DNA from: Cupriavidus basilensis
GTDB lineage: Bacteria; Pseudomonadota; Gammaproteobacteria; Burkholderiales; Burkholderiaceae
Direction of reading: 5' to 3'
Assembly: GCF_000832305.1 (NCBI RefSeq)
Contig: NZ_CP010537.1
Location: 2,790,001-2,854,000 of the forward strand
DNA length: 64,000 nt
Shown here: positions 55,030-63,617 of the stretch, piece after piece
How the letters are laid out: each line of letters starts with the position of its first letter
How positions within the stretch are numbered: position 1 is the first letter of the stretch
The notes under the pieces: model-generated
Database searches by the model: none
What the model saw: only the letters and a program-made list of their open reading frames with translations
Told to the model about the DNA's origin: nothing
Program-made: the position numbers and the translations under genes

Positions 55030-56004
55030 CTAAAGCTGGAGCCGCTCAAAGGGCATCGGAGGGGAAACAGCATACCCCTGCAGCAAATCCGCGCCGAGCG
55101 ACCTTGCCAGCACCACGTCGTCCGGGCTCTCCACGCCTTCAGCCACCGTCTGCAACTCCAGCGAGCGCGCCAGCGCCATCGAGGAAGAGAACAGCCGCCG
55201 GGCGCGCTCGGCGTGGCGCGCGCGGTGCAGCAGGATCTTGTCCACCTTGACCTGCTTGAACGGCAGCAGCCCAAGGGCCTGCAGCGAGGCATAGCCCGAG
55301 CCGAAATCGTCCTGGGAGATCACCATGCCACGGGCGGAGAGCGCGTTGAGGTTTTCCAGCAAGCGCGCCTCGCTGCCGCAGGAAATGCGGGTCTGCTCGG
55401 TCAGCTCCAGCACGATGCGCGCGATATCCAGCCCATGGGAAATGCCTGCACGCACAAAGCCCTGGACGAAACCGGCCGCTGCCGCGGTCGTCGGGTTGAC
55501 GTTCAGGGAGAACCGGCCCGTGTATTGCGGAAACCGCGTCTGCACCCGAGCGCATGCGCCAAGGAAATGATCCAGCAGCAGCGTCTCCACGCCATGGCTG
55601 GTGATGCTGCCGACAAACTTGTCCGGGGCATGGTGCCGCCCCCTGTCGGACCAGCGCGCCAGCACCTCCAGCCCGACGATGCCGCCGTGCTGCGCGCTGA
55701 TCTGCGGCTGGAACACCGGGTAGATATGCCCGAACTCGATCGCACCGATCAGGTCCTCCCGGGTGAGCGAGAGCAGTTCCTCGCGATCCAGGTCGCGTTC
55801 CGTGGCATCCACGCCCTGCGGCCCGCCTGAAGGCCACGCCATCCGCTGGCGCAGCCGCGCCAGGCGCGCGGCCACCGGATCGGGTGGGCCACTGTCCGGA
55901 TGCGGGCCCCACGTGCCGGCAGACGCCGTGCCACTGAAAAACGCGTAATGCAATCTAAGCTCCTGGAAGGCATTTGGACGGCCGGGTGCGACATGCACAC
56001 GCAT
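55030..56004 (-). CDS. EAL-domain c-di-GMP phosphodiesterase
   Basis: 324 residues from MRVHVAPG at 56004; the longer open frame upstream crosses an 8 bp repeat array. After a ~75-residue N-terminal part with no known domain, the EAL domain spans about 80-320: GLEVLARWSDRG, SLNVNPTTA, LELTEQTRIS, QDDFGSGYASLQ, KVDKILLHR and AEGVES. Metal-binding and catalytic positions are kept, so it is likely active. No membrane helix. Next to surface lipoprotein and NifQ genes; it may tune attachment. Confidence 0.85.
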   Translation of the reverse strand: MRVHVAPGRPNAFQELRLHYAFFSGTASAGTWGPHPDSGPPDPVAARLARLRQRMAWPSGGPQGVDATERDLDREELLSLTREDLIGAIEFGHIYPVFQPQISAQHGGIVGLEVLARWSDRGRHHAPDKFVGSITSHGVETLLLDHFLGACARVQTRFPQYTGRFSLNVNPTTAAAAGFVQGFVRAGISHGLDIARIVLELTEQTRISCGSEARLLENLNALSARGMVISQDDFGSGYASLQALGLLPFKQVKVDKILLHRARHAERARRLFSSSMALARSLELQTVAEGVESPDDVVLARSLGADLLQGYAVSPPMPFERLQL

Positions 56005-56030
56005 CACATCAAGCTCGCGCGCGAGCACGC

Positions 56031-56062
56031 CATACCACCATACCGCCATACCACCATAGCGC
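56031..56062. repeat. 8 bp tandem array (CATACCRC) upstream of the EAL gene
   Basis: CATACCAC, CATACCGC, CATACCAC, CATAGCGC in register from 56031. It ends 27 bp upstream of the EAL gene start. Confidence 0.75.
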
Positions 56063-56224
56063 CCGGCAATGCGATTGGCTGCGCCAAGGGCAAACTCAAA
56101 TGACGGCAAACCCAAAGGAGCACCCCACGCCAAGGCCGGCCCGCACCTATGCACGCACAACATGCAGGCACAACTGCAGGCACAACCCTATTCTTTCAGT
56201 GCCCGCATGGCCACGGGCCACGCA

Positions 56225-56367
56225 CGGTCCCCCCCGAAGGAGGACCACCTACTAAGGCAGGGTACTGACGTAATACAAGCCGTAAGACAATCCATCTCAG
56301 CAAGACTGACCCCTTGCTGATTCGTTCAAGGGGTGTAGGAGCACCCTGCGCCTACACCCTTTTTTTT
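56225..56367 (+). ncRNA. Candidate plus-strand small RNA ending in an intrinsic terminator
   Basis: Inside a 454 bp gap (56005-56458) with only minus-strand genes on both sides. Two overlapping hairpins can form: CCCCTTG (56310-56316) with CAAGGGG (56327-56333), or GGGTGTAGG (56331-56339) with CCTACACCC (56351-56359). The second is followed at once by eight T residues (56360-56367), a textbook rho-independent terminator for the plus strand. They share bases 56331-56333 and exclude each other. No convincing promoter was found, so the 5' end is a guess. Because no plus-strand gene is nearby, a free small RNA is the simplest reading. Confidence 0.45.
56331..56367 (+). terminator. Rho-independent terminator, plus strand
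   Basis: Perfect 9 bp stem GGGTGTAGG/CCTACACCC, 11-base loop and eight T residues. The best terminator in the window. It does not serve the minus-strand porin-like gene, because no T-run follows on that strand. Confidence 0.8.
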
Positions 56368-56458
56368 CTGCCAGGGCATCTCGCGCCCGAATCCAGGCGC
56401 AACCTCCCGCTCAACCCCGCATTACCGCGCACTAGCCCGCATTACCGCGCCCCCTGCC

Positions 56459-57580
56459 TTAGAACCCCGAGAAGCGAATACCGATCGAGCCATAGCCGTA
56501 ATAGCGATCGAGCTTGCCCGCGGTAGCGGCGTTATAGAGAAACGGGATCGTGCCAACGAAGTTGTACAGCGATGCCTGCCCACGCAGGAACACCTCGACA
56601 TTTTTCACCACCGCATAAGACAGCTCCATCCCCAGCGTATGGTTTGACTTGATGGGCGAATAGCCGTAGGCACTGGCGCGGCTATCGACGTTGCTGCGCA
56701 ACAGGTACTGGAACTGATAGCCCAGCCGCGCGCTGAAGTTCTCGTACTTCCAGCGCCAGGAGCCACCCAGGTTCAGGAAGCCGGCCGTGTAGTTGAAATC
56801 GTCGTTGATGTTCAGGCCGTACTGGCTGGCATCCGTTGAAAACGACGCCGACTGCAGGTTGGTGTTGCCCACGCGGCAAGGCGCGGCCAGGTTACCGCTG
56901 GCCACATTGTCCGAGCCAATGCTCACATTGAAATTGCACCCGCCCTGTTGCAGCCGCGTATTGATGCCGCCGATTGTCACGCGGCTCACGCCCAGGCCAA
57001 AGAACCCGGTGAGCTTGTTGCGCTCGGTAAGGTCGCCAGAAAAAATCACATCGGCCTGGCCCTGGATATCGTTGGCGTCGTTGACCGTGACGCTGTTGAA
57101 CGTGGCATTCCTGACCTTGAGCGCGGACGAGCGGGTCAGGCTGCCGGCGCGGTCGCCCCAAAGGGAGAAGCGCAGCATGACGCGGTCCCGCGCGCCAGGC
57201 TCGGCCAGCGGGTCATAGTGCAAGGCCAGCATCCAGCTATCGATCTGGTTGTTGTCCTGCCCGTAGTCGATGCCGCGGCGCCAGTACGTGGCCGATCCCG
57301 ACCACTTCGGCGAGAACTTGTAGCCCAGCATCAGCTTGCCGCCACGATAGTCGCCGGCATTGTCCGGCACGGCGCCCTGGCCCTCTCGCAGGTTAAAGAC
57401 ATCCACGGTCTTGTTGACCATGTCATAGCTGGCCTCCACGCGAAATGACGTGAACTCGCCCGTAGCGGGCTCGGCCTGCAGAAACACATCGTCGGGGGCC
57501 GCATGGGCAACGCCGACGCACGACAAACCCAGCATCAAGGCACCGGCATGGCGGAGCCGGCGCGTGCGATACAACAGCAT
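56459..57580 (-). CDS. Outer-membrane beta-barrel protein
   Basis: 373 residues from MLLYRTRR at 57580, with GGAG seven bases before. Signal peptide ends at GVAHA. The mature part alternates short amphipathic strands (FRVEASYDMVNKTVDVF, GYKFSPKWSGSATYWRRGIDYGQ, SWMLALHYDP, RVMLRFSLWGDRAG) and ends with SIGIRFSGF, a typical C-terminal aromatic barrel signal. About 14-16 strands would fit. A pair of cysteines (GGCNFNVS, APCRVGN) may form a disulfide in one loop. Family not recognised; it follows the large lipoprotein gene on the same strand after 173 bp. Confidence 0.75.
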   Translation of the reverse strand: MLLYRTRRLRHAGALMLGLSCVGVAHAAPDDVFLQAEPATGEFTSFRVEASYDMVNKTVDVFNLREGQGAVPDNAGDYRGGKLMLGYKFSPKWSGSATYWRRGIDYGQDNNQIDSWMLALHYDPLAEPGARDRVMLRFSLWGDRAGSLTRSSALKVRNATFNSVTVNDANDIQGQADVIFSGDLTERNKLTGFFGLGVSRVTIGGINTRLQQGGCNFNVSIGSDNVASGNLAAPCRVGNTNLQSASFSTDASQYGLNINDDFNYTAGFLNLGGSWRWKYENFSARLGYQFQYLLRSNVDSRASAYGYSPIKSNHTLGMELSYAVVKNVEVFLRGQASLYNFVGTIPFLYNAATAGKLDRYYGYGSIGIRFSGF

Positions 57581-57753
57581 AGGGAGACTCCGAGGCCGGG
57601 GACGGACCTCATCCATGGCGTCAGCCAGTTCTTGGTCCGGCCGACTGCACACAAAAAGAAGCCGGCCACCCGCCACAAGCGCCAGATGGCGCGCATGACG
57701 GATGACCGGGCAGGCCCTCCCCTGACCACGGGAAGGGCTTCACCGCGCACCGA

Positions 57754-59463
57754 TCAGGGGTTCAGCGTGACCGAGGTCGTGATGCCGTTGCCGCTGACCG
57801 TAGACGTGGCGGTCTGCACCGTCTGCGCCTGCGTCTTCTGCGGGCTGCTGCTCACCAGGGTGGCAACGCTTACCGCCTTGCCGCTCTGGCCCGCCACCGC
57901 AAACGTCACGGGGAAGGTGCTGGTCGACTTGGGCGTGAGCGAAGCGATCTGCGTGGCGCTCAGCGCGCCCGCGTTCTGCAGCTTGGCCAGGAAGACCGTG
58001 AACGGCAGGTTCAGCGAGCCGCCGTTGGCGCTGTCGAACAGGTTGTCGGCAGTCGCGTTGGTCAGGCCCACGCTAGCCGTGATGCTGCCGCCACTGATGC
58101 GGAACGAGTACGGCGTGTTGACCGGGACCTGCGCGCCGGTCAATGCACCGTTGTTGAAGGTAAGCGCAACCTTCTCGATGATGACGTCGACCTTGTTGCC
58201 GTTGTACGTGTAGCTCAGGCCGGCACGCACTTCCGCTGCCCCGCCGGCAAATGCATCGCCGCTTTGCGAAGCCGCCACCTTGATGGAGCTCAGCGTACCG
58301 CCGGTCACCGTCACAGCATTGAAGTTCGTGAACTGCTGGCCATTGATGGTCATGCTGGCCAACTGGATGAAGTTGGTCGGCTTGACGCTGTTGGCCACAT
58401 CGTTGATGGCGCCGCTGTTGACGCTGCCGCCCAGGTTGCCAGCCGCGGTCTGGATTGCCGTGGTGTTGCCGGTAGAGACAGCCGTACCAAGCGCAGCCAG
58501 GTTAGTCGTCAGCGTGGGGTCCGCCAGCGCGGCCGGCGTTACCGCCGCCACCAGCGCATTGCTCGTCGTGGACTTGGCGCTGTCGGTCACCGCATTGACC
58601 GAGCCGCTTTGCTGCAAGGCAGCCAGCGTGGCAGCCGGGCTTGCGCCCAGCACGATCGTGCCCAGCGCGGTGCTCACGTTCGACACCTGGTTGGCCACGA
58701 CCGGGCCGGCCAGCGCGGCGACGTTGGCCGCCACTGCGGCAATGTTGGCCTGGACGCTGGCCGGGAAACCTGCCTTGGCGTTCTGCACCGACGCGTTGAT
58801 CACCGACGTGACCAGCGTGCTGTTGGTCAGGTCTGCGGTACCGGAGGCGTTGTTCACCGCGCTAGCCACGGCACTGGCCGCCGCCGCCGCGGCAGCTTCC
58901 GCCGTCAACGTGCCGCCGGTGGCCTTCGACAAGCCAGCCAGCGTCTTCGCGACCTGGTCCACCAGTTGCTGCACCACCACGGCTGCCTTGAGCACGGCCG
59001 CGTCTTGCATCGGGTCCAGCGTGGTGAGGTCCTTGCCTTGCAGGCCAAGCTTGGTCGCCAGCGCCGCGGCCTGGGCTGCGCCCAGTTGCGCAACCAGCGT
59101 CGTCAGCGGCGTGATCACCGGGGTCACGCCGGCCTTGTAGGTCACCGCCGGCGCTTGCAGCACGCCGGTGAACGGCTGGTTGGTACCAATGTCGGTACCG
59201 CCGGTCACCTTGAGCGCGCTGGTGGAGCAGCCATCCGGGAACGTGAAATCCCCGGTCGCGGTGGTCGTGGTCGTCTTGTTGCTGCAATCGAGGAACGTCA
59301 CCGTAGCCTGTGACAGGTAGAAGTCGACGGCCTTGCCTTGCACGGTGACCGATGGCGTCGTCGGGGTCGGCGTCGAGTCCGAGCCGCCCCCGCAAGCCAC
59401 AAGTGCCGCTGCCGCGGAAGCCATGATGCCGAGGGTAAAGATATTCCTGATATTGGTTTGCAC
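57754..59463 (-). CDS. Large alanine/threonine-rich lipoprotein
   Basis: 569 residues from a GTG at 59463, eight bases after AGGAG. Lipobox ALVAC, then GGGSDSTPTPTTP as a flexible linker. A beta domain (TVQGKAVDFYLSQATVTFLDC) resembles the one in the collagen-like lipoprotein. Residues ~150-350 are alanine-rich helices with AAAAAAASAVASAVNNAS; the C-terminal third is beta-rich (TFNNGALTGAQVPVNTPYSFRISGG). No enzyme motif. Probably a surface or periplasmic structural protein; the neighbouring outer-membrane barrel may be its partner. Confidence 0.75.
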   Translation of the reverse strand: MQTNIRNIFTLGIMASAAAALVACGGGSDSTPTPTTPSVTVQGKAVDFYLSQATVTFLDCSNKTTTTTATGDFTFPDGCSTSALKVTGGTDIGTNQPFTGVLQAPAVTYKAGVTPVITPLTTLVAQLGAAQAAALATKLGLQGKDLTTLDPMQDAAVLKAAVVVQQLVDQVAKTLAGLSKATGGTLTAEAAAAAAASAVASAVNNASGTADLTNSTLVTSVINASVQNAKAGFPASVQANIAAVAANVAALAGPVVANQVSNVSTALGTIVLGASPAATLAALQQSGSVNAVTDSAKSTTSNALVAAVTPAALADPTLTTNLAALGTAVSTGNTTAIQTAAGNLGGSVNSGAINDVANSVKPTNFIQLASMTINGQQFTNFNAVTVTGGTLSSIKVAASQSGDAFAGGAAEVRAGLSYTYNGNKVDVIIEKVALTFNNGALTGAQVPVNTPYSFRISGGSITASVGLTNATADNLFDSANGGSLNLPFTVFLAKLQNAGALSATQIASLTPKSTSTFPVTFAVAGQSGKAVSVATLVSSSPQKTQAQTVQTATSTVSGNGITTSVTLNP

Positions 59464-59479
59464 TCTTCTCACTCCTGAA

Positions 59480-59559
59480 TCGATACGTCGATATGTCGAT
59501 ATTTCAATGCGTCAATGCTTCAATGCGTCGATACGTCGATAGGTCAATGGGTCACTAGG
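59480..59559. repeat. Ten-unit 8 bp tandem array (TCGATACG/TCAATGCG) upstream of the lipoprotein gene
   Basis: Ten octamers in strict register: TCGATACG, TCGATATG, TCGATATT, TCAATGCG, TCAATGCT, TCAATGCG, TCGATACG, TCGATAGG, TCAATGGG, TCACTAGG. It lies 16 bp upstream of the GTG start; only the ribosome binding site is in between. Confidence 0.9.
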
Positions 59560-59854
59560 TTGTCTATGGATCCTGACCACGCCTTGGCAGCGCACCGTTG
59601 GTGCCCTTCGCTGCCCTGGCTCGTCGCATCTCATGGATACCCTGGCTGGCTCTTGCGATCGGAATCGGCAGCACTACAACAAAACTGCGCTACTGCCTTT
59701 GCCAGCTTCATTAGATAAACAATCTCCACAACCGTGTCACCCCTACTAGGAGGGGGAAAGCGCAGGCTTGCATGCCGGGACGTAACACCCGCCCTTGGCG
59801 AGCGCCACAACGGCACCCGCCGCCGCGCGCAAATTCCCCGGTTGTCAGACGAAA

Positions 59855-59914
59855 ACAACGATGCACAACGATGCACAACAACGAACACCGATGCACAACG
59901 ACGAATGCCGATGC
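59855..59914. repeat. 10 bp tandem repeat (ACAACGATGC)
   Basis: Six units: ACAACGATGC twice, then ACAACAACGA, ACACCGATGC, ACAACGACGA, ATGCCGATGC. It sits near the 3' end of the 260-residue protein gene, in a 494 bp gap (59464-59957) that holds the two arrays and no gene. Four 7 bp units (TAGCGCT, TAGTGCT, TACTGCT, TAGTGCC) follow at 59938-59965 and include the stop codon of that gene. Confidence 0.8.
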
Positions 59915-59957
59915 CGGCCAGCGCCCCCCTTCGCACCTAGCGCTTAGTGCTTACTGC

Positions 59958-60740
59958 TTAGTGCCGGATCGGAAAATCCTCCGGCACCAGCCAGCGCGCC
60001 ACATATCGGCCCATGGCTTCGAGCAACACATCAGAAGTCAGCCCCGAAGCGCCCGCCAGCGCAGGGCACATGATCCAGGTCGTGCCATCGTGCTCCAGCA
60101 CGCGCAGCGTCTTGACAAGATCGGCCGGCTGCAAAATGAAATCCCCCGCCCGGGCCTGCTCGATCCCGAATGCCAATACGAAATCCGAGAAGTGCCGCTC
60201 GCCCAGGCACACCACCACCTTGGGCTTCCACTCCCTGCGAATGCCCTCGATAAAGCGAAAGCGGCTGCCAGCGCGGCACAGATCCAGGTAGCGCTGCTTG
60301 GGCACCAGCGCCGGCTGCCCGCGAAAAGCCCTGGACCAGGGCGTCTGGCCAATCAGGTGCGCCGGCAGCGGAAACAGGCTGAGCTTGAACTCCGCCCCAC
60401 CCGGCGCATAGAGATGCTGATCGAAGTAATGCTTCCAGTCGCACTCGCTCTGCGGGCTCGCAAAGGTATGCGCACGCGCCGCGGCCATGATCCTTGCGAT
60501 CTTCTGATGCGACTGCCAGCGCTCCATGCTCTCGCGATGGCGCTCACGGTAGGCGCTGTCCCAGGCCCCCGGCTGCGTGCGCGGCTCCAGCGGCGCTACC
60601 AGCGACTCGACCCATGGATGCGGCGTGCTGTCGCAAAACCAGACAGCCGCCGCCGGATTTCCCCCTTCCATACCAACGTAAGACGCGAAATACGCGTCCA
60701 GCTGCTCACGTGAAAATACGGTCTTCTGTTCTATTTCCAT
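59958..60740 (-). CDS. Conserved hypothetical protein, paralog 1 (possible uracil-DNA-glycosylase-like fold)
   Basis: 260 residues. The N-terminal SYVGMEGGNPAAAVWFCDSTP and central KPKVVVCLGERHFSDF, plus a late CPALAGASGLTSDVLLEAM, follow the spacing of the uracil-DNA glycosylase superfamily (motif I strand-loop, middle strand LG, C-terminal loop), but the catalytic Asp/His motifs are not clear. No signal peptide. A second copy lies at 62550-63425. I do not assign a function; the fold is a guess from pattern. Confidence 0.65.
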   Translation of the reverse strand: MEIEQKTVFSREQLDAYFASYVGMEGGNPAAAVWFCDSTPHPWVESLVAPLEPRTQPGAWDSAYRERHRESMERWQSHQKIARIMAAARAHTFASPQSECDWKHYFDQHLYAPGGAEFKLSLFPLPAHLIGQTPWSRAFRGQPALVPKQRYLDLCRAGSRFRFIEGIRREWKPKVVVCLGERHFSDFVLAFGIEQARAGDFILQPADLVKTLRVLEHDGTTWIMCPALAGASGLTSDVLLEAMGRYVARWLVPEDFPIRH

Positions 60741-61288
60741 GCCCCTACCGCTTGGTGGAATTAAAGATGCCCACGCGCTGAGGCAGTACCTACCTATACG
60801 ACGTGACGGGCCGTGAGACGCCTCGAATGCACCGGCAAATCTCTAATAGAACGATGGAGACAACCCGCTGGCGGGGAAGGCAGAGCTTCCCGCGCTTTCG
60901 CGCCTCCCACCTGCTTCGTCTCGGATGCCGGCCGGCATAAAGCAAAGCCTGGCTCCGACGGATTTGACCTGCCTACAACCAATCTGGATCAGTGCTCTTC
61001 CCTTTAGGAAAGCCATTGCCGGTACGTATATCGTCAATCCCGCGACGCGCCGGCTACCGCCCCAAAAAGCCCGATCTCGTTTGCGCGAAACAATCACTTG
61101 GCGGTGCGAGATTTTGCGTGAGATTTGATCATGATGCGCCCCCCTTTGGAGGGATTCATGGCAGTCTTCTTTCCCTTCTTACGCGGGGTAACGACACTGC
61201 GCGCCGCATTGCACAATCGCCCCGGGGGGAACTAGCCCGGCGCAACGCGCGCCTGCAAGAATCTCGGTTTTTCGATAGAGTGGTGCCG
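60741..61288. other. Non-coding stretch between paralog 1 and the AraC-type gene
   Basis: 548 bp. Contains a hairpin GGGAAG-6 bp-CTTCCC at 60874-60891. The frames here look random in composition. It should hold divergent promoters. Confidence 0.35.
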
Positions 61289-62506
61289 ATGCGCCGGCGT
61301 TTTGCCGGGTCCATGCAGCACCTGGGTTGCACCACGCCCATGACCGAGCCTCCTATCGCAACGCTACCGCACCAATCGGAACCGCCGCCCGCGACGCCCG
61401 AAACGTCCGATATGGCCAATACGGCCAATACGGCCGAGAAGCATGAGGCAGCCCCGGACGCGCGCCTGCCGCATACCCATTTCCAGGTAGGCGGCGACGG
61501 GCCCCGCGACGCCAGCGTTGGGCAAATCCTTGCCTGGCGCCAGCGTGTCGGGCATGTGATGGACGTCAACCTCACCCGGGACGCCCTGGCGGCCCCGTTC
61601 CAGGCCAGCATCGACCGCTACCTGGTCGAGGACATGCTCTTCACGGACTGCCGCTGCGACGGCCTCTCCCTGAAGCGCAACGTCGCGCGCATCTCCACGG
61701 ACACCATGCGGCACTATGCGTTCCAGGTGTTCGTCGAGGGCAGCGCCGGCGTGGTCGAGGGCATGCGGCGCAACCCGATGCCGCAACAAGGCGGCATCCT
61801 GCTCACGGACCATGGGCAGCCCGTGCACATGCACCGGGGTTCCGTGCGCGCGCTCTCGGTCTTCGTGCCGCGCGCGATGATGGATTCCATCTTTCTCGGC
61901 GCCGAGGCCGCGCACGGGCGCATCGTGCAAACCAACACCCCGCTGACCCGGCTGGCAGTGGAGCACCTGACGGCGCTGAGCCGCGAGATCCCCGGCATGG
62001 CGCCGCAAGCGGCTGTCGAGGCCATGCACGCTAGCGTGCAACTGCTCACCGCCGCCTTTCGCAAAGGTGCGCGCCTTGAGGACGGCGCCCGCGCCGCCGC
62101 CCGCGTCGCCATGCTGGCCCGGGCACGCCGGCTGATCGACGCCGACCCCGGCGCAGCGGAGCTGTCCCCCGACAGGCTGCTCGCCAGGATGGAGATCTCC
62201 CGCCCGACCCTATATCGATTGTTCGAGCAAGAAGGCGGCGTGCAGGCCTATATCCGCAAGAGCCGGCTGCGGGCCGCCGCCGCCGACCTCGTGAAGTTCC
62301 CCAGCTTGCCGGTCAGCAATATCGCCTACGGACTGGGCTTCAATAGCGCATCGGACTTCACCCGTGCGTTCCGCCGATCACTGGGCATGTCGCCCAGCGA
62401 CCTGCGCGCCTATGCCACCAGCCCCGAGAACACCGAACTCAGGCAAGCCGCGTTCGCGGTGCAAGGCGATGACTTCCGGCAGTGGCTGTATCGGCAACAG
62501 CGCTGA
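61289..62506 (+). CDS. AraC family transcriptional regulator
   Basis: 405 residues from ATG 61289; ATG 61340 is a reasonable alternative. The N-terminal linker contains MANTANTAE coded by a 9 bp repeat. An AraC-binding-like ligand domain (about 85-280: HYAFQVFVEGSAGVVEG, GGILLTDHGQP) is followed by the double HTH domain (about 290-395: LLARMEISRPTLYRLFEQEGG and SNIAYGLGFNSASDFTRAFRRSLGMSPSDLR). Flanked on both sides by minus-strand copies of the same unknown protein, which it may regulate. Confidence 0.85.
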   Translation: MRRRFAGSMQHLGCTTPMTEPPIATLPHQSEPPPATPETSDMANTANTAEKHEAAPDARLPHTHFQVGGDGPRDASVGQILAWRQRVGHVMDVNLTRDALAAPFQASIDRYLVEDMLFTDCRCDGLSLKRNVARISTDTMRHYAFQVFVEGSAGVVEGMRRNPMPQQGGILLTDHGQPVHMHRGSVRALSVFVPRAMMDSIFLGAEAAHGRIVQTNTPLTRLAVEHLTALSREIPGMAPQAAVEAMHASVQLLTAAFRKGARLEDGARAAARVAMLARARRLIDADPGAAELSPDRLLARMEISRPTLYRLFEQEGGVQAYIRKSRLRAAAADLVKFPSLPVSNIAYGLGFNSASDFTRAFRRSLGMSPSDLRAYATSPENTELRQAAFAVQGDDFRQWLYRQQR

Positions 62507-62549
62507 GAACGGCGCTGAGCTGCGTGCCAACGGCCACTGCACCGCCATC

Positions 62550-63425
62550 TCAGGCCGCGTAGTACTCCGCCTCGTAAAGCGCCGACTCGTGCGGTCTTAC
62601 CTGAAAATCGGCCATGGTCAGCCATTGACTGATAAAACCCCCCATAGCGTTCAGGAGCACATCGGAGGCTAATCCGGCAGCCCCGGCCACCGCGGGACAG
62701 ATAATCAGGTTCGTACCTTCACTGAAATAAACGCGCAGTTCCTTCGCCTGATCGGCAGGCTGTAATGTGTGCGTGGTAAATGGCACATCCTGCATGTCGA
62801 AGGCCTGGAGATACTCCGCCTCGAAGCGCTCACCAAGGCAAACCACCACCTTGGGCCGCTCGCGCCGGCGCAACTGGGCGATAAAGCGGAACCGGGCACC
62901 ATGACGGCACAGCGTGAGGTACTTGGACTTGGGGTTCAGCTCCGGCTGGTTGCCGTGCAGTTGCGTCCACGACAACCCGCTCTCAGAACGGATGGACAAA
63001 GGGAACAAGCTCAGCTTGAAATCCCATCCGCGCGGCCGGTAAAGATATTGCGCAAGGTAGCGCTGCCAATCGCCGCTATCATCCCGGCCGAACAGCACCA
63101 TCTCCCGGGCCGCCGCCATGATGCGCGCGATGCGCTGGTGCGTTTGCCATTTGCCCATCTCGTGCAGATGGCGCAGCCTGAATTGCGCATCCCACGCCGG
63201 TACCTCGCGCACCGGGACAAGCTGCGACGGCAGCCGCGCGCCATCCGCAGTCGGCATGGCGTCGCAGAACCAGACCGCGCCGGCCGGACTGCCCCCCTCC
63301 ATGCCCACGTAGGAAGCAAAGTAAGCATCGAGCTGCTCACGGCTCAGGGCGCCCCCACCCTGTTCTGTTACCCCAGATGTACCAGATATATCAGACATAT
63401 CAGACATCTCAGACATGTCGGACAT
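62550..63425 (-). CDS. Conserved hypothetical protein, paralog 2 (possible uracil-DNA-glycosylase-like fold)
   Basis: 291 residues if it starts at ATG 63425; the start is uncertain because ATG codons recur through a 9 bp repeat that codes MSDMSEMSDMSD, and the frame stays open to 63617. From SREQLDAYFASYVGMEGG onward it aligns with paralog 1 along its whole length at roughly half identity, with the same blocks VWFCDAMP, PKVVVCLGERFEAEYL and CPAVAGAAGLASDVLLNAMG. Function unknown. Confidence 0.65.
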   Translation of the reverse strand: MSDMSEMSDMSDISGTSGVTEQGGGALSREQLDAYFASYVGMEGGSPAGAVWFCDAMPTADGARLPSQLVPVREVPAWDAQFRLRHLHEMGKWQTHQRIARIMAAAREMVLFGRDDSGDWQRYLAQYLYRPRGWDFKLSLFPLSIRSESGLSWTQLHGNQPELNPKSKYLTLCRHGARFRFIAQLRRRERPKVVVCLGERFEAEYLQAFDMQDVPFTTHTLQPADQAKELRVYFSEGTNLIICPAVAGAAGLASDVLLNAMGGFISQWLTMADFQVRPHESALYEAEYYAA

Positions 63426-63426
63426 A
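63373..63426. repeat. 9 bp tandem repeat (TCAGACATA) at the N-terminus of paralog 2
   Basis: Six 9-mers: CCAGATGTA, CCAGATATA, TCAGACATA, TCAGACATC, TCAGACATG, TCGGACATA. In-frame, so copy-number change would alter the N-terminal Met-Ser-Asp repeats and possible start codons without a frameshift. Confidence 0.85.
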
Positions 63427-63617
63427 CCAACCAAACCCGCCAAACCAGATAACTCAGCCATAACCAACATCCCCATCATTCCCGTCATACGCCTAATGAC
63501 CCGCCAAGACACCGGATCGCTGCCGGCATTGCCCCGGTTGCGTCGGTTCCCCCATCTCTTCGAGTTCAGGGGCAGGGGTTGCCAAACAACCCCCTGTCGC
63601 GCACGCCTTATAGACAA

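Noticed and set aside
56060..56110. Possible c-di-GMP riboswitch (GGGCAAACTC, GGCAAACCC words) next to the EAL gene
   Set aside because: Only isolated words match; the paired stems and the spacing of the GEMM aptamer are not present.
59480..59559. Possible CRISPR-like array
   Set aside because: Units are 8 bp without spacers; this is a simple tandem repeat.
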